From contig JAKTNV010000001.1 in the NCBI GenBank assembly GCA_022747635.1, forward strand, positions 44,184,946-44,248,945: DNA of 64,000 nucleotides, given 5' to 3'. Numbering within the stretch: the first letter of the stretch is position 1; each line of letters starts with the position of its first letter. This DNA comes from Hetaerina americana (Eukaryota > Arthropoda > Insecta > Odonata > Calopterygidae). The position numbers were made by a program, and so were the translations under genes. Positions 36,558 through 49,202 of the stretch are shown piece by piece. The notes beneath the pieces are model-generated. The model had not been told where the DNA came from, did no database searches, and saw nothing but the letters and a program-made list of their open reading frames with translations.

Positions 36558-38094
36558 AATGACGCCTTTATAGTTGTCACCACGTGAAATATACATGAAA
36601 TTCTTACCCAATTACAAGTTTTCCCATTAAAATGTTCAACTATTAATGCTAATTTTAGGACAATTACCTACACTGTCAAAAACTGAGAAAGCCCTGGGGA
36701 AATCAATGACGGATGAAAGTTAGTTAACATGTATCCTAGCACTTTTCAAATATTGTGTCGCGAAATCCAAATTTTTTACATATTGTCACATTTCTTTTCA
36801 TCGTTTTTCAAATAAATTCTATTGGATAAGATCAATCGTAAATAAATAATAGGCGTAGTTAATAGTCAAGCGTTTGTTTTTAAATAATTTAAGGAAAATC
36901 TTATTCTGCTTGATTGCATGAAAACATCAGAAATGTACCATAATAAATTTAAAGAAAATTGTTCCAATCATTGTCATATTGCATTCGAAGTACAATAAAT
37001 TTTATTTTTAGATAATTTCAAACTCATTATTAATGACAGCTCTTCCAAAAATGTATGACCAAATAAAACAGTCTACAAAATACAAGACTTGATTAACTGC
37101 CGTAAACTGAGCCATTTGTTGAACGGTCTCTCTTTCGTGAGAGTGATTTATTATATCTGCATGCTAAATTATTCTTGTGCCTGTATAAGTCGAATAACTA
37201 ATATTTGTTCAAACGAATGTTAATTCGTTTTGTTCATTGTTCCCAATCCCATGATAAATGTGTCAAAGAATAAAATTACTTTAATCACGAGTAAAAGTGA
37301 AAATAACGCTATAATTCTCAAAGTATGAAAATTTTGTAATCGTTTTAAAGATTATTTTATACGAAATCCGAAAAATATTCTAATTTTTAAAAACAATTCA
37401 AAACTAGATATAATTGAATGCTGTAAACATAATGATATGTATATTGTCAACTACATACATTACCAGAGTACCTCAGTTCATTAATACTGTATCATTAATA
37501 AACTTATTTTATTAAAACAGTTTGTTTTCATTCAATAATAACTATTGTACTCGTCTCACGGAAGCTATCATTCCTGCTAATTTTCATCCAAACTCTATTT
37601 CCCATTGAGGGAGAAATTTGTTAGTTGATGGACGAGGAAGAGAAAGATAAAATATTAAGCGGGGCCGAAGTGCAAACAAAATCTGCGTTAAGTGACGCTG
37701 TAAATTTGGATTGATGAAATTAAATACAACTTTTGAGTAAACGAGATAATAAAATGTATATGACATCACTATTTACTTGTTCCGAAGTTACCATGCGGGT
37801 GTTACTTCCGCGGGTTCAATGAGAAACTAATGTAATATTACTGAAATTATCGATAATCCCGTCCGTTTTGATAGTTGCTTTTAACATTATAAATGTCTCG
37901 GTAAGTTCTCGCAATTGAGATGCAATATTTATTTTCCACAATGGTAAAATCAATATTTTTCACTACATTGGAAGTTGAATAAGGAATGTTGCGTGCAAAT
38001 TGGCCACGGCATGATTCCGTTACCGCCATCATTGAATCATAATGCTATCGCGGTAGGTGTAATACATTAGCATAACCTCTCCCATTAAACTTCG
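36558..38094. other. AT-rich non-coding
   Basis: Nothing recognised. Confidence 0.5.
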
Positions 38095-38410
38095 CAAAAG
38101 CCTCTGTGGGCGGCTATTGTGCGGGTTTGGTCGGTAAGAGAGAAAGTGAATTTTCCTGGGGCCATGGGGTTGGGTAGGGCTAGTAGTCTCATCCTGCCGT
38201 GGGCAATAATTTTCCCGCTGCTACCACGTTGTCAAGGCTGTCCCCCAGTGACCCCAGGATAAGGGACTGCGAAGCGTCCCTCGGGATACAGGAGTTGGGA
38301 GATAACTAGGCTAGCCTCAGGGAATTCCATTTCTTCACATTTTGACGGAGTCAAGGCTCCCACAGGTCAGGACAGTTGAGGTGAGAGAAACCACAGTGCC
38401 CCTTCTAAAG
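38095..38410. other. GC-rich block, possible repeat remnant
   Basis: A sharply bounded GC-richer block in very AT-rich surroundings, with short C-run and G-run motifs and no open frame of interest. It looks like a piece of inserted DNA, for example a LINE 5' UTR or SINE, but no family was recognised. Confidence 0.3.
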
Positions 38411-39660
38411 TAAATTTAACCCAGTATATTTAATAAGACGAGCAAATTTGCAAATAAAATTTTGAAACTTATTTTGGTTTTAGTAGAAGTGTTGTATTAT
38501 GCTACCTGGTTCGCCTCTCGCTATATTTATTTCTCTTCCTCCTTTTGACCATTCCAGAAACCAATCTAAAACTTAATGTAGATGTTAAATTATGTAGATA
38601 TACTGAAATATACTGGCTAGAGGCTTGATATACTATACGTATTTGGTCAGAATTTCAGTTTTCGAATAAGCGCTTTGATAAAACAGAGAATATATCGATA
38701 ATAAATGGCTTTTCCATCTGAAACTATAATTTTCCATTTAGGAAAACTGTATTTAACTTGCATGGCACTTCAAAAAGTTGAGAACGTTACGTTCATCGAG
38801 TAAACTTACATCTTAGAAATGTATCAAAAGCGATTGTTGCCACTCAGCATGAATTCAATGTATTTACAAGATACAGAAAAATATTTTAACGTCGTTCCAT
38901 TGTATAAATTTTTAACTTAAACTTATTGTGACGAAAAGGATGGGAAAATAGCTGTCAACTGTAATGGCTAAAATTTGCTATTTGTATGAAAGGAGGATTT
39001 TCGAGAAAGCCCTGTTCAAGCAAACATGTCATCTTCATTAGACTAAATGGAAGAATTTATTGTATTATTTTTAGGTTTCAGAAGAAAATGACGGGAAATG
39101 GGGGAATTTAAGTGAGAGTCGACCATTAGATTCTTTTTTGTATAATCTCCGTGCCATGCAACGCATGGGTCCAATTCAGAGAGCCTAGTCGTTTGGTACA
39201 AGCCCACCGCGCGCTCTTTCCAATGAACTCTTATCCCAGATCTACCGCGTTAAAGCATATCCAGGACCTATTCAACGTTGGACCCCGGAGGGACTCCTCT
39301 CGAATACTCATATTCCCCAAATTGAGAAGGCCTCCCTCATTAAGAAAGGAAGGGCGGCTCTGGGAAATGAAAGTCTTAAATTAGCTTCCAGGTGGTGGTC
39401 GGAAAGGTATCTGGTGGCTAAGTTCTTTGGGTTTAATAGCGGAGGTTATTTATCACAGGTTCCCACCAAATGGAAAAACATTCTGGCCACCACTGAGACT
39501 GAATCACTTAAAACATTTGAAAATGTATTCAATTTTCTTAGAATAATCGTCAATCAAATTGAGATCATAGAGCTCTTCCGCAAACCAATCGCCTTAATGA
39601 GATATGAGTTTTTGCCACATCAGCATCAAAAATAGTTCATTGTAATTGATTTTAAACATG
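38411..39660. other. AT-rich non-coding
   Basis: Nothing recognised apart from a modestly GC-richer patch at 39150-39370 without a domain. Confidence 0.45.
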
Positions 39661-39662
39661 TA

Positions 39663-40580
39663 CAGAGTTCGTCCGGAAAATAAGTGTACTGAGCTCAGGA
39701 AAAAAAATTTATTACACTTTTACATATCTTAAGCTAATATTCCTCAAAATAGGACCCTTGTGAGTCGATACACTCATTCCAGCGGCGTTCCCATTCCTGG
39801 AACGCTCCCGCGAAGGCATCATCGGGAACCTCTCGAAGACACGTCGTCACGGCCTCTTTGACGGCGTCCAAAGTCCCGTATCGCGTTCCTTTCAAACTCC
39901 TCTTTATCTTCGGGAACAGAAAGAAGTCCGGTGGTGCCGGGATCATTTTTGCAGTGATCCGCAAGTTGTGTCGCGATTTCCAAACGATTGAGTCTTTGAT
40001 CATCACTGAGCACTTTCGGCACCAACTTTGCACAAATTTTTCGTATCTGCAATTGCTCCCTAATAATCTCGTCCACTATTGTTTTTGGCACATTACACTG
40101 CTCTGCTATCATCCGAACACCAAGACGACGATCAGAGTTCAGTACATCGCGAACTTTTCGCACATTTTCGTCGGTGAGTGTCGTTGATGGGCGTCCAGGC
40201 CGTGGTTCGTCGTCGACCTCTTCTCTGCCCTCCACGAACATCTTGTGCCACCGAAAGATCATGTTTCTGGACATAGCTGACTCCCCGTAAGCCTGGTTAA
40301 TCATACCGACAGTTTCGGTAGACGATTTCCCAAGCTTTACCGCAAATTTGATGGAATAACGCTGCTCCAAAAACTTCGGCATCGCGTTCCGTGACGTGGG
40401 TCGAAGCGTGGAGGTTCGCGTTAACAGAGCTCCTCACCACACCACAGCTCAGAACCGACTGCGTTTTTCAGCGTCGCTTGCCAACATACCCCCCTCCAAT
40501 CGCAGCCCGTCAGAGCGGTGCTGGGCGCGCCTGGAGCGGCGGGAAAAAAATCAGTACACTTATTTTCCGGACGAACCCTG
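39663..40580 (-). mobile_element. Mariner-like element with intact TIRs and an internal deletion
   Basis: A 918-bp element bounded by 30-bp terminal inverted repeats, 39663-39692 and 40551-40580, differing at one base (CAGAGTTCG against CAGGGTTCG). It is flanked by TA on both sides (39661-39662 and 40581-40582), the target-site duplication expected for mariner. Its transposase runs on the minus strand and has lost its centre. Full-length mariners are about 1.3 kb, so roughly 350 bp is missing. The intact TIRs mean it could in principle be moved by a transposase supplied elsewhere. Confidence 0.93.
39734..40382 (-). pseudogene. Mariner transposase, catalytic core deleted
   Basis: ATG at 40382 starts MPKFLEQRYS, and the N-terminal helix-turn-helix DNA-binding region runs to about residue 145 (IFRWHKMFVEG, PRPGRPST, NSDRRLGVRMIAEQ, KICAKLVPKVLSDDQ). 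The sequence then jumps, near 39940-39960, to PAPPDFFLFPKIKRSLKGTRYGT in a different frame. It ends with the normal C-terminus AFQEWERRWNECIDSQGSYFEEY at 39734. The deletion removed the first two catalytic aspartates (usually in TGDETW and HDNA) while keeping the third (APPDFFLF). The change of frame at the join extends the first frame to 39819 as nonsense. The protein could bind TIR DNA but not cut it. Confidence 0.92.
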
Positions 40581-40599
40581 TATTTTTATAAAAAAAAGG

Positions 40600-41289
40600 T
40601 GGAAATTGCGACATTCCCTTTCGTTGCAACTATTTATATGACTTTATGCCACTCCAATTTCTGATATTTTACACCTTCGTAATCGAATTTTAAATATTTA
40701 GGCAGTTAAACACAAGTTTAGGTAAGGTTGAAATATTCGGGATTTTGGAGTTATAAATTTTCTTAGGATAATACTGTGAGTGGAGGAATTAAGAGTTGGA
40801 ATATATCGCTTGGCAACAACTCACATTCTTGACGCATAAATATGTATCCTCTTGCTTAAATTTTCATGCGCTTCAGCTTACAATATCAGTTACAGGATTT
40901 TCACAACTTTGTCAAGGTTTTTTCGAGTTCTTTGGGAACCCCATCGATTTCTTATCAACCCAATTAAATTTATTTACCCAAAATGTTATTTAAATTTATT
41001 AACTCAATTGAATGTATTAACCCAAACCATAGGCTTAATATTTCAACATATCCCGTTTGTTATATTGCTATTACACCATTGCTTAGCTCCCTGTTCATCT
41101 TCGTTGAATAAAACAATATATCCGTATAATAAAGTACACGGAAAAGTAGAAGGCCGGATAGAAACAATTTCTGAATCCCTTTTCTTTAGCAATACAAAAA
41201 TAATAATATTTTCTTCTTTTAAGAACTGGATTTAGTTCTAATTGATTTATATATGAGCCATCTTAAAAAATAAAATGATTTTACAATCA
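40600..41289. other. AT-rich non-coding
   Basis: Imperfect short repeats of a TTAAATTTATT-type unit around 40960-41030. Nothing else recognised. Confidence 0.45.
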
Positions 41290-41780
41290 GCGCAATAATC
41301 TACGAAGGGGCAGAAAACTCAAGGGTGAAATGTTGTAAGAAAACTAGGACACGGAGTGCGGTGAGGAAACTGTAGGCAATAGATAGGAGACTTTTGAGAT
41401 GTAGGTCCGGAGAAGAATAGGCATTAAAATAAATGGAAATGGAAACAAACGAAGTGTACAGAGCATGTTCGAGGAGGAGAGTGTGTTGCTGGGATAAATT
41501 CAAAAAAAGGTAAGAGAGTTTCCTTGAAAAAGACGAGGGCGTTTTGCTTGATGATGGCAGATTGAAGGCATCAATAGAAAGGAGAAAGTTAAGCAAGGAA
41601 AAAGAAAGGAAAAGCATATGAATGTTCGACAGCATAAAGGAGGCAGAAAGTATGCGGAATCAAAGAAGTGTTTGTTGTAGTGTCGGGTGTCGCAGTTTGT
41701 TTTGTTCAGTAAGGCTTAGTTATGTAGCGATGTTTAGTTTGCTTGTCCTTGCCAAATCTGCCTAAACCTGGTACCTACCT
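41290..41780 (+). mobile_element. Old RTE-like LINE 3' end
   Basis: Diverged relative of the copies at 26 and 55 kb. Recognisable blocks are GAGACTTTTGAGATGTAGGTCCGGAGAAGAATAG (the EMWVWRRM region), GACAGCATAAAGGAGGCAGAAAGTATGCGG (the DGMKGGRKYSE region) and CTGGTACCTACCTTTAATA (3' end). Frames are thoroughly broken, and no (TA)n follows, unlike the younger copies. Confidence 0.65.
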
Positions 41781-41925
41781 TTAATAATAAAAAATACTCC
41801 TAATAGCTCTAAATGTACTTCAGAGGCATTATTAGGTGTTCATTTTCTGGTATGTCCCAGCTTTTCATAGTCAAATCTCTACTGCCACTTTTTTGGATCC
41901 TTTCACCTTTATTTTTTTAATTTTA

Positions 41926-41954
41926 ATGGACATGGTCCATTGGACCATGTCCAT
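41926..41954. repeat. 29-bp palindrome
   Basis: Arms 41926-41939 and 41941-41954 (ATGGACATGGTCCA and its complement) around one T. Exact match. Confidence 0.93.
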
Positions 41955-42519
41955 GCATAGGTGTTACAATAGAATTTGTAGAGTTATTAGTGTATACCTT
42001 TCTGCAGTTAATTTAACTGCTTTTTTGATCTACTGGACATTTTACTTACATTGAACTATTTTTGTTCCAGGAGTAGTTGCTGTTTTCGTGATTACCCTGA
42101 GACTCAAAACTTGGATATAAAATAGTAAGTCAATTTAAAAATATATTAACACTATACATGGAAAAGATACCAATAACTTTGTACTTCACCTACGAGCACA
42201 CAACTTTGATCTTTTGGTTATTTTGATTTATCATTCACAGTTTTAATGAAGAGAAATTTCCTCTTATTCTATGAGCCAGTATGTATCACTTTATACATGA
42301 AGTGACACTGACTATTTTCATGCGCCCTATATACAATGAAATAACCAGAATAAATGATAAATTATCGCATTATGAATAAATCATTTATGTGTGAGAGTTG
42401 ATACATTCTTATTAATGTTAGGATCATGAAATAAATGCAAATACAGGCATTTTTAATGCAATACAAATCTTCCAATTTGTCACATCTGCGGTTGAGATGA
42501 AGAGTTTTTTTCTGCCAAG
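41955..42519. other. AT-rich non-coding
   Basis: Probably includes the 3' UTR of the minus-strand LINE that follows, but no tail is recognisable. Confidence 0.4.
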
Positions 42520-44236
42520 AAGATATTTTTTCAAGGATTTTATCCTGATTATTTTTTTAGTGAATTAATTTTTGTATAAACAGACCAGGATCCCCAGATG
42601 GTTATGCCATACCTCAAAATACTCTCAACCAGTACAAAATACACTATTTTGATGGCATTCAAACTTACAAAACTGGTAATTTAGTGAACTTGACCAAGGA
42701 TGTAATTTAATTTGGTATTTATTTTTAAAATAAATTCACCAAAGTTAATATTTTTGTCAATGATCACCCCAAAGTAATTATATTTATTTACTTGTTCCAA
42801 CATGGGGCAATAACAGTTATTGCTGGGGTAATGTAGGCAGTAATGTGAATGAATCAATAATTGGATATCTATGATGTCAGAGGTTTTGTGTGTCAAAAAC
42901 AAGACTTTGGATTTTTTCTCATTGAAAATAAGATTATTATCATGTACTCATTTACTGATATTATTTAAGTCAAGTTTCATGCCCTGAATAGCTGCTTTTA
43001 GTTCCCTTTACTCCGATATGCTTCAGCTAGCAGAAATGACAGCACTTAAATATGTCATTTATGTATATTATAAATAGTCTAGGGCCAAGAATAGATCCAT
43101 GAGGCATACCTGATTTCATCTCATGATCTTCCCTACATACATTATTTATTTTAGTGACTGATTTTTTATCTTTTAAATAATTACAAAACCAAAGGTTGTT
43201 GGGTCCATGAACTCCTATACAGTATAATTTTTTTAACAATATATCGTGATCAACAGTATCAAAAACTTTTCAGAGATCTATAAATGTAATTTCCATGTTA
43301 AGCCTTCTATCCATTCTATTTCTGATACTGTTGACACTAGTTCAATGGCTTGTGTGGCTCCTTCATTTCTTTGGAAACCGAATTGAAATTTTGATATTAT
43401 TTCATTCTTATTCAGAAAATTCAGCAATTTGTGTGCCATAAACCTTTCCATGATTTTTGAAATGGCTGGTAGTTATAATATTTGGCGATAATTATTCAAG
43501 TCTTTATGAAATCCTCCTTTGTAAATAGGTCATACGACAGCTTTTTTTTAAACCATTAGGCATTGTCGCATTGCATATTGTATGAGTTACAATATCCTTT
43601 GATAATGGTATTATATTACGGTACCTTTTCAGATCCATTGCTCGAATACCATCATGACCCATTGGATTCATATCCATTTTGTTAATAATTTTATTAACAT
43701 CATTTTCTCTTGCTAAATTTATTTTTATGCTATTTACTTGGTTCTTTCTTATTAACAAACTCAGCAGAATTTTACAATTATCTTTCAGGCAAGTTATTTC
43801 TTTGATGAAATGTTTAAAGAATCTGGAAGTGATCACTTTAATGGAATTTATATGACCAAAAGATCTTATTAGGTCTTCATCTGTATTGTACTTGATTTTT
43901 CTTCCTGATAAACTGTTTATAGCACTCCATATTTTCCTTATACTACCCTAATTTTCATTTATTAGATCTGCATAAATTGTATTCTTAGCTTTCTTTGTTT
44001 CATTTCTGACATCGTTCCAATATTTCTGGTAGTTTACAAGCATTGAATTTTATGTATTTTATTAGAAGGTGAGTTTTTCCATTTTTAACAATGTATCCTT
44101 ATTTGTCATCTAGGAGATTATTTGCCATTCAATCCTTTTGCATATTCATGCTTCTCATTTTATTTATTTTTTAGATTTATTATACATGTATGTGTGTATA
44201 TATGTATATGTATGTATGTGTATGTATGTATGTATG

Positions 44237-44347
<111 letters not shown>

Positions 44348-44602
44348 TTGCATTATCTTTATAGTATCCTCAATCCTCAGGGAGTGAGTCAGGCTCCGAG
44401 TTCAGTATCAATTCACCTCAACTATACTGAGATAGTATCCTAGTAACTGATTTAGCACATATTATTGCTCTGCTATCATTGTTTTTCCAGACAGGATTTA
44501 GTTTTGCCAGCTTCAAATCCACCAGCAACCGATCGGATATATTTGTGTTAAAAATCATACCTTTTACTATGTCTTTATCTCTATGATAAATTTGATCTAG
44601 GG

Positions 44603-44770
44603 TGAATAACTGATCAAAGCACTTTTCCACTTGATAAATTTTTTTTTAATTTTACGACCAGGTTTCGATGTATTACATCATCACCTGATGATGATGTAAT
44701 ACATCGAAACCCGGTTGTAAAATTAAAAAAAAATTTTATCAAGCGAGAAAGTCCTTCGATCAGTTATTCA
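44603..44770. repeat. Inverted dimer with hammerhead-like core (coding-less Penelope-type termini?)
   Basis: Imperfect inverted repeat of about 82-base arms, best conserved at 44630-44683 and 44690-44743. Each arm carries a GATGTA stem, GAAACC, GGTNGTAAAATTAAAAAAAATTT and TTATCAAG, and both arms run outward from the centre. The orientation matches the 257-bp termini of the complete Penelope-like element at 56-58.7 kb, but here nothing lies between them. It is inserted in the decayed LINE. Confidence 0.8.
44655..44717 (+). ncRNA. Hammerhead-ribozyme-like fold
   Basis: CTGATGA (44685-44691), spacer T, perfect 6-bp stem GATGTA/TACATC (44693-44698 with 44700-44705, one-base loop), then GAAAC (44706-44710). 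A stem III can be drawn between 44655-44663 and 44709-44717 with 8 of 9 pairs, including the U16.1-A15.1 pair and a U at the cleavage position. A stem I hairpin GATGTA/TACATC lies between, though not closed directly against the core. Part of this pairing follows automatically from the inverted repeat, so catalytic function is unproven. Confidence 0.4.
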
Positions 44771-45322
44771 TTATGTTCGACTTCCTACACATTGTTCCTA
44801 AGCTACTCAATTTATCTAGGGTGCTTTGACAACGATAGTTTTCCACAACACATCCCTTAGTATATTCAGCTATGACTGCATAGAACCTTTTAGTGGTCAC
44901 CATAACTGTAACTAATCACAAAATTATTATTTTTGTTCCCAAAATTGATCTTTATGTCTCCTATAAAAATAAATTCCTTCAGACCTTCATTATCAATAAA
45001 AGATTTTAGAAATTCCACCAAATATTTTACTTAAATGTGGTGGTCTATATATACTCATCAAAGAAACACAAATTTTACCCAAAAGCAGTTCACCATACAA
45101 TAGCACACATGAGTGTGATGGTAATTTTTTTTCATTGAAAGTATCTTTGCTGTATACAAATTATATAATACAGCCACCTCTTTTTTTGATTCTTAATTTT
45201 TAATATCCATCCAGTTGATAAAAATCACTCTCTGTTTCACTTATATCCGCCTATTAAACTGGAAATATACTTGCCATTGGTTAAGAATTACATTAAATAC
45301 AGTTAAATACAGAATTACAATA

Positions 45323-45388
45323 GATACACTGTATCTATGTTGGGTATGTACCACCTGATGATGATACAGTGTATCGAAACCATGGTCG
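45323..45388 (+). ncRNA. Hammerhead-ribozyme-like fold, solitary copy
   Basis: CTGATGA (45355-45361), spacer T, 6-bp stem GATACA/TGTATC (45363-45368 with 45370-45375), GAAAC (45376-45380). Stem III is drawable as 45335-45341 with 45379-45385 (six of seven pairs counting a G-U). Stem I is the hairpin GGTA/TACC (45343-45346 with 45349-45352). The order is stem III, stem I hairpin, CUGAUGA, stem II, GAAA, stem III. The presumed cleavage nucleotide is G, which hammerheads do not accept, so this copy is probably inactive. An upstream 13-mer (45323-45335) complements the stem II hairpin and offers an alternative fold. Confidence 0.4.
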
Positions 45389-48300
45389 GAAATAAAGTTT
45401 TAACTGTGGAAAATTGCAACGAAGTTTTTATTATTTTAAAGTAACGAGATTCTTTGTGCTAACTTTTTACATTCATTCTTCCATTTTATATAAATATAAG
45501 ATAAATTTTGAAATTATATCAAATATAAATATTTCTCTTACTGGCGGGAATAAATTAAATTATGCGCTTGATTAAAGAAGTAAATAGGTAAAATTATTTC
45601 GTTTCCGAGGTTAGTTTATTTTGTAACGTTTCTTTCGATTCTTATACAAGGTATGTCAATAAAGCCTGCTTTGTTTTTTTCCGACTTGATGAAGCAGCCG
45701 AGTCCGCAGCTCGTCACATTGATTTATCGGTTTTATGCCCAGGATCATGATGGAAATACAAATGTATTCCTCGTTTCGAATTTCAAATTGGTCAAGAGAA
45801 ATTGTTGAACATTCAAAATACGACGGTAATTATTTCTTCGACTTTTTAGTTATAGAGCACAGGGAGATAGTAATTTTTAATAATTACCTACTTAAATATA
45901 TTGAATGGATCATTCTCCAGGAACCCTTTTCCTCCAGGAACAGGAGACTTTTTTATTCAATTCTTTCTCTACTTCCCTTACGAAAACAGTTCTACTTGGC
46001 CTGTCATTGCGTAAACGTTTTAAATCTATATCTCACTTTATATTAGTTTCCAAATTGGATGGATTAACAAAGTCCACTTTTTTTAATATTGCCCTTAGTT
46101 ACCGTTTGACCACTAAGGCTGTAAGACGTTCGCTGCGGGCCGTCGACTGTATTTTTATTAGTTCTTCTCACGCCCATTGTCAGGATCAACTCAGTCCCCC
46201 TACTTGTACAATTTGTTTGCAATTTGAGATAAAACCTTTACCCCTATGGATTGTTCTTTCGATTTTTTATTTACCGATGATCATGTGTTGCAAAATACTA
46301 AATCTGGAGAAGTCAATATTGGGCAGGTGATACCGCATATAATTTCTCAGTGTGTCAGTGAAGGTTAATGAAATATTTCTCCCCCTATATTGTCTTCCTT
46401 GAACTCAAAAATTATCTTTACTTGGACGGTATGTATTCCTTCGCTTTTGGTTTTCATTAGCATCAAACGGAGAGGCTAAAATGTTGCTTAAAGCCCTCAT
46501 TAAGTACAATGGGACTTGCCTGTTTCCCCCATTGTTTCCTTGTTCATGGGAGTGGTTTTGCAATTCTCGAAAAATCTCAACCCTGTCTCACGCTCGCCTG
46601 AATTGAATGCCGTTCGGTGGCTTTCGTTTCGCCGAAGTCCACACATTTGCGTGAACGGCCAGCCTTTCTCTTCACCGATGACCATTAGACAGCGGTCTCC
46701 GCCCTCGCTGCGGCCAGCCACTGCCTTTTTTGCTGATCCGACGTAAATTGGATCCGAATCCTTCCCATTGGGATTTCCCTCTTCCTCCTCCTCGTCTAGT
46801 TCCGTCCCTTCACTCCTTCCACTCATCACCATTCCCTTTTTCACTTTTCCTCCACAAACATCTTCCCTTTCTTCCCCTGTATCTAGCCTCGCTCCTCTTT
46901 CTACTACGGTTGACACTGCTCTACGCCGAATGATTTTACCTATTTTTCTAACGCATCCGTTGATAATACGATCGTATTTCTAGCCTCCCTCCATATCGAA
47001 TTTCACTCGCGTTTTCCCAGTTTGAATGTGGGCCGAAAAGCCCACAACTTACTCATTATACATTTGACTCTAGGTTTTCTATCTTTTTTTCTCTCCTTTT
47101 AATTTTTTAAATTGCATTTTCCCTAAAATACCTACTTAAAATGCCATAAAGGTGAAACTTTTTGTTCTTTCTTCATCATCAATTGTTGTCGAGGATTAAG
47201 CTTATACTTACATTTTTCTGCTTAATTGAAAACGATTACTTTCAACCTTTAAGAGTTAATCCAAACTGTAATCCAATAGTAAGTTCATAATCGGTCGATT
47301 TGACTCTCAAGGATGCTTTCTAAATTTTGACTTGTAAAAGTATATGCTCATATGATGGTAGTCTTGTACGACCGCTACCTAGACATAATTAGTGGTAACA
47401 GGTTTAAGCGCGTAAATAAATATGCAGTGTTATAAATAATATTGATTTTAGTATGTATGCATACTCAAACACATGTGTGTATATAGATTATTACGCTATT
47501 TCTACGACGGAATCCATCGAAAGATAGCCGCGATGTTAACTATAGTAGTGAAAACTGTTACTGGTCCAAAATAAAATACTTTGGTGTTTATTAAAATTTA
47601 TTTTTATGTTTTTAATAATTTAAAATAGTTTCGGCAATGAAATTAACTCATACTCTATCAAGAAAATTATGTACACAATATGTAGCGCAGGATATTTATA
47701 TCGATAAAATTGCGATGATAATTTGAAATATCTTGAAATTTTGGGAATTTAACAATATTAACATTTTATTATAAATTATTGTCATATTTTGCATCGTATA
47801 GACATCTTCATATTGACATAATCATATTTTTTATTTAAAAATTACTCCCTTTCAGCACGATCTTAAGTGGATAAAGATATTTTCAAATAACTCTTTAATT
47901 TGAATTACTGTAAAATGATTCGGTGTGGTCGAAAATAACTTGGATCCAAGGTTTTTCAATACATTTGTTTTACACTTACATTTACACTTTTACATTTTGA
48001 TGAGATGAAAGCATAAAGGCTAATTTGATGTTAATCGAATGTAAGAAGTATTTTGTCCTGCTTTTTGCTGCGGAAGCGGAACTACTGCATTTATGTCACT
48101 GATACCCGCTAGCCATAAATAAAGCATTATCAAATTATTTTCTTATGACTATTTTCCATGAGTTCTTGCACTAATTTCACCAATATCTCTAATTGCCTCG
48201 CTCTTTAAGATTAACCCTTTATTTTAATATAAGAAATTACAGATCTCTTTCGTATTGTCTTTGTTGACGAATTTCTGCGGTCAGAGTTATTTTCTCCTAC

Positions 48301-49137
48301 CGGTCAGACAGCGCCACCCCAATGATGATTCTTACCTATCATCAAACTCTTTTTACAAGTTAACTCGGCTTTCGCAGGGTACCAATTTAACTCTCCGAAA
48401 GTTAAGGAATTGGATGTATAGTCGACTTATTGTTATATGGAATCAAAGCACTCCGTGTGTGCCTCATTTGCCACCTACTCCCGTTCTTCTCTTTCTAGTT
48501 TACTCCCAACCCTCCCGCCCGGAGTCCGTTTCCTTTTTACTTTCGTCCCGCATTGCTTTCCCCCTTTTTACCCTCCTGCCTTCTTTCTCTCTCTCTATTC
48601 TCCTCGTTTTCTAGAGCGTTCAACCTCGACCCGCCCCATCCTCCTTCACGGTTTAATTAAGAGAACAATCAAAGCCCCTTTACATTTCAGGTTATTCTGA
48701 GTAGTTTCGCCATGCCCACTCGTCTTGCACACATCAAAGTATGTATTAAGAGTAACTTATATTATTCACCAAATTATTGTTTTCCTTTTCTTGGTAAAAT
48801 AGTGCAGTTCTAATCTTGAAAATGCGAAAAAATGAAGTGTCTGTAGTGAACTTAAAAACAATATCGCACATCAAGAATCCCCTTGCTTCCTTTCTCATCA
48901 AGAAGTATTTACATTTATTACGATTCTTTATTAAAACATCCATGTATATGGTTTTCATAGTACTGAATCAATTATTACCCCTACGTAAAAATCCCTCCAT
49001 TTTAATATTTAATGTGTATAAGAAATATTGGTGTAATATTAAATGAGTGGGGACATGAACCGTCCTCATTATGAAATCTAGAGCAAATTTTATATATATA
49101 TATACATACATACACACACATAACTCGGCTTTCGGCA
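45389..49137. other. AT-rich non-coding
   Basis: No recognisable gene. Pyrimidine-rich patches at 46780-46930 and 48470-48620 give spurious frames. A 141-codon plus frame at 45905-46330 has no domain. Confidence 0.5.
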
Positions 49138-49148
49138 TAAATAAATAA

Positions 49149-49202
<54 letters not shown>

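Noticed and set aside
45645..45690. ACAAGGTATGTCAATAAAGC as a possible mariner left terminus
   Set aside because: No matching inverted end and no transposase sequence follow within 1.5 kb.
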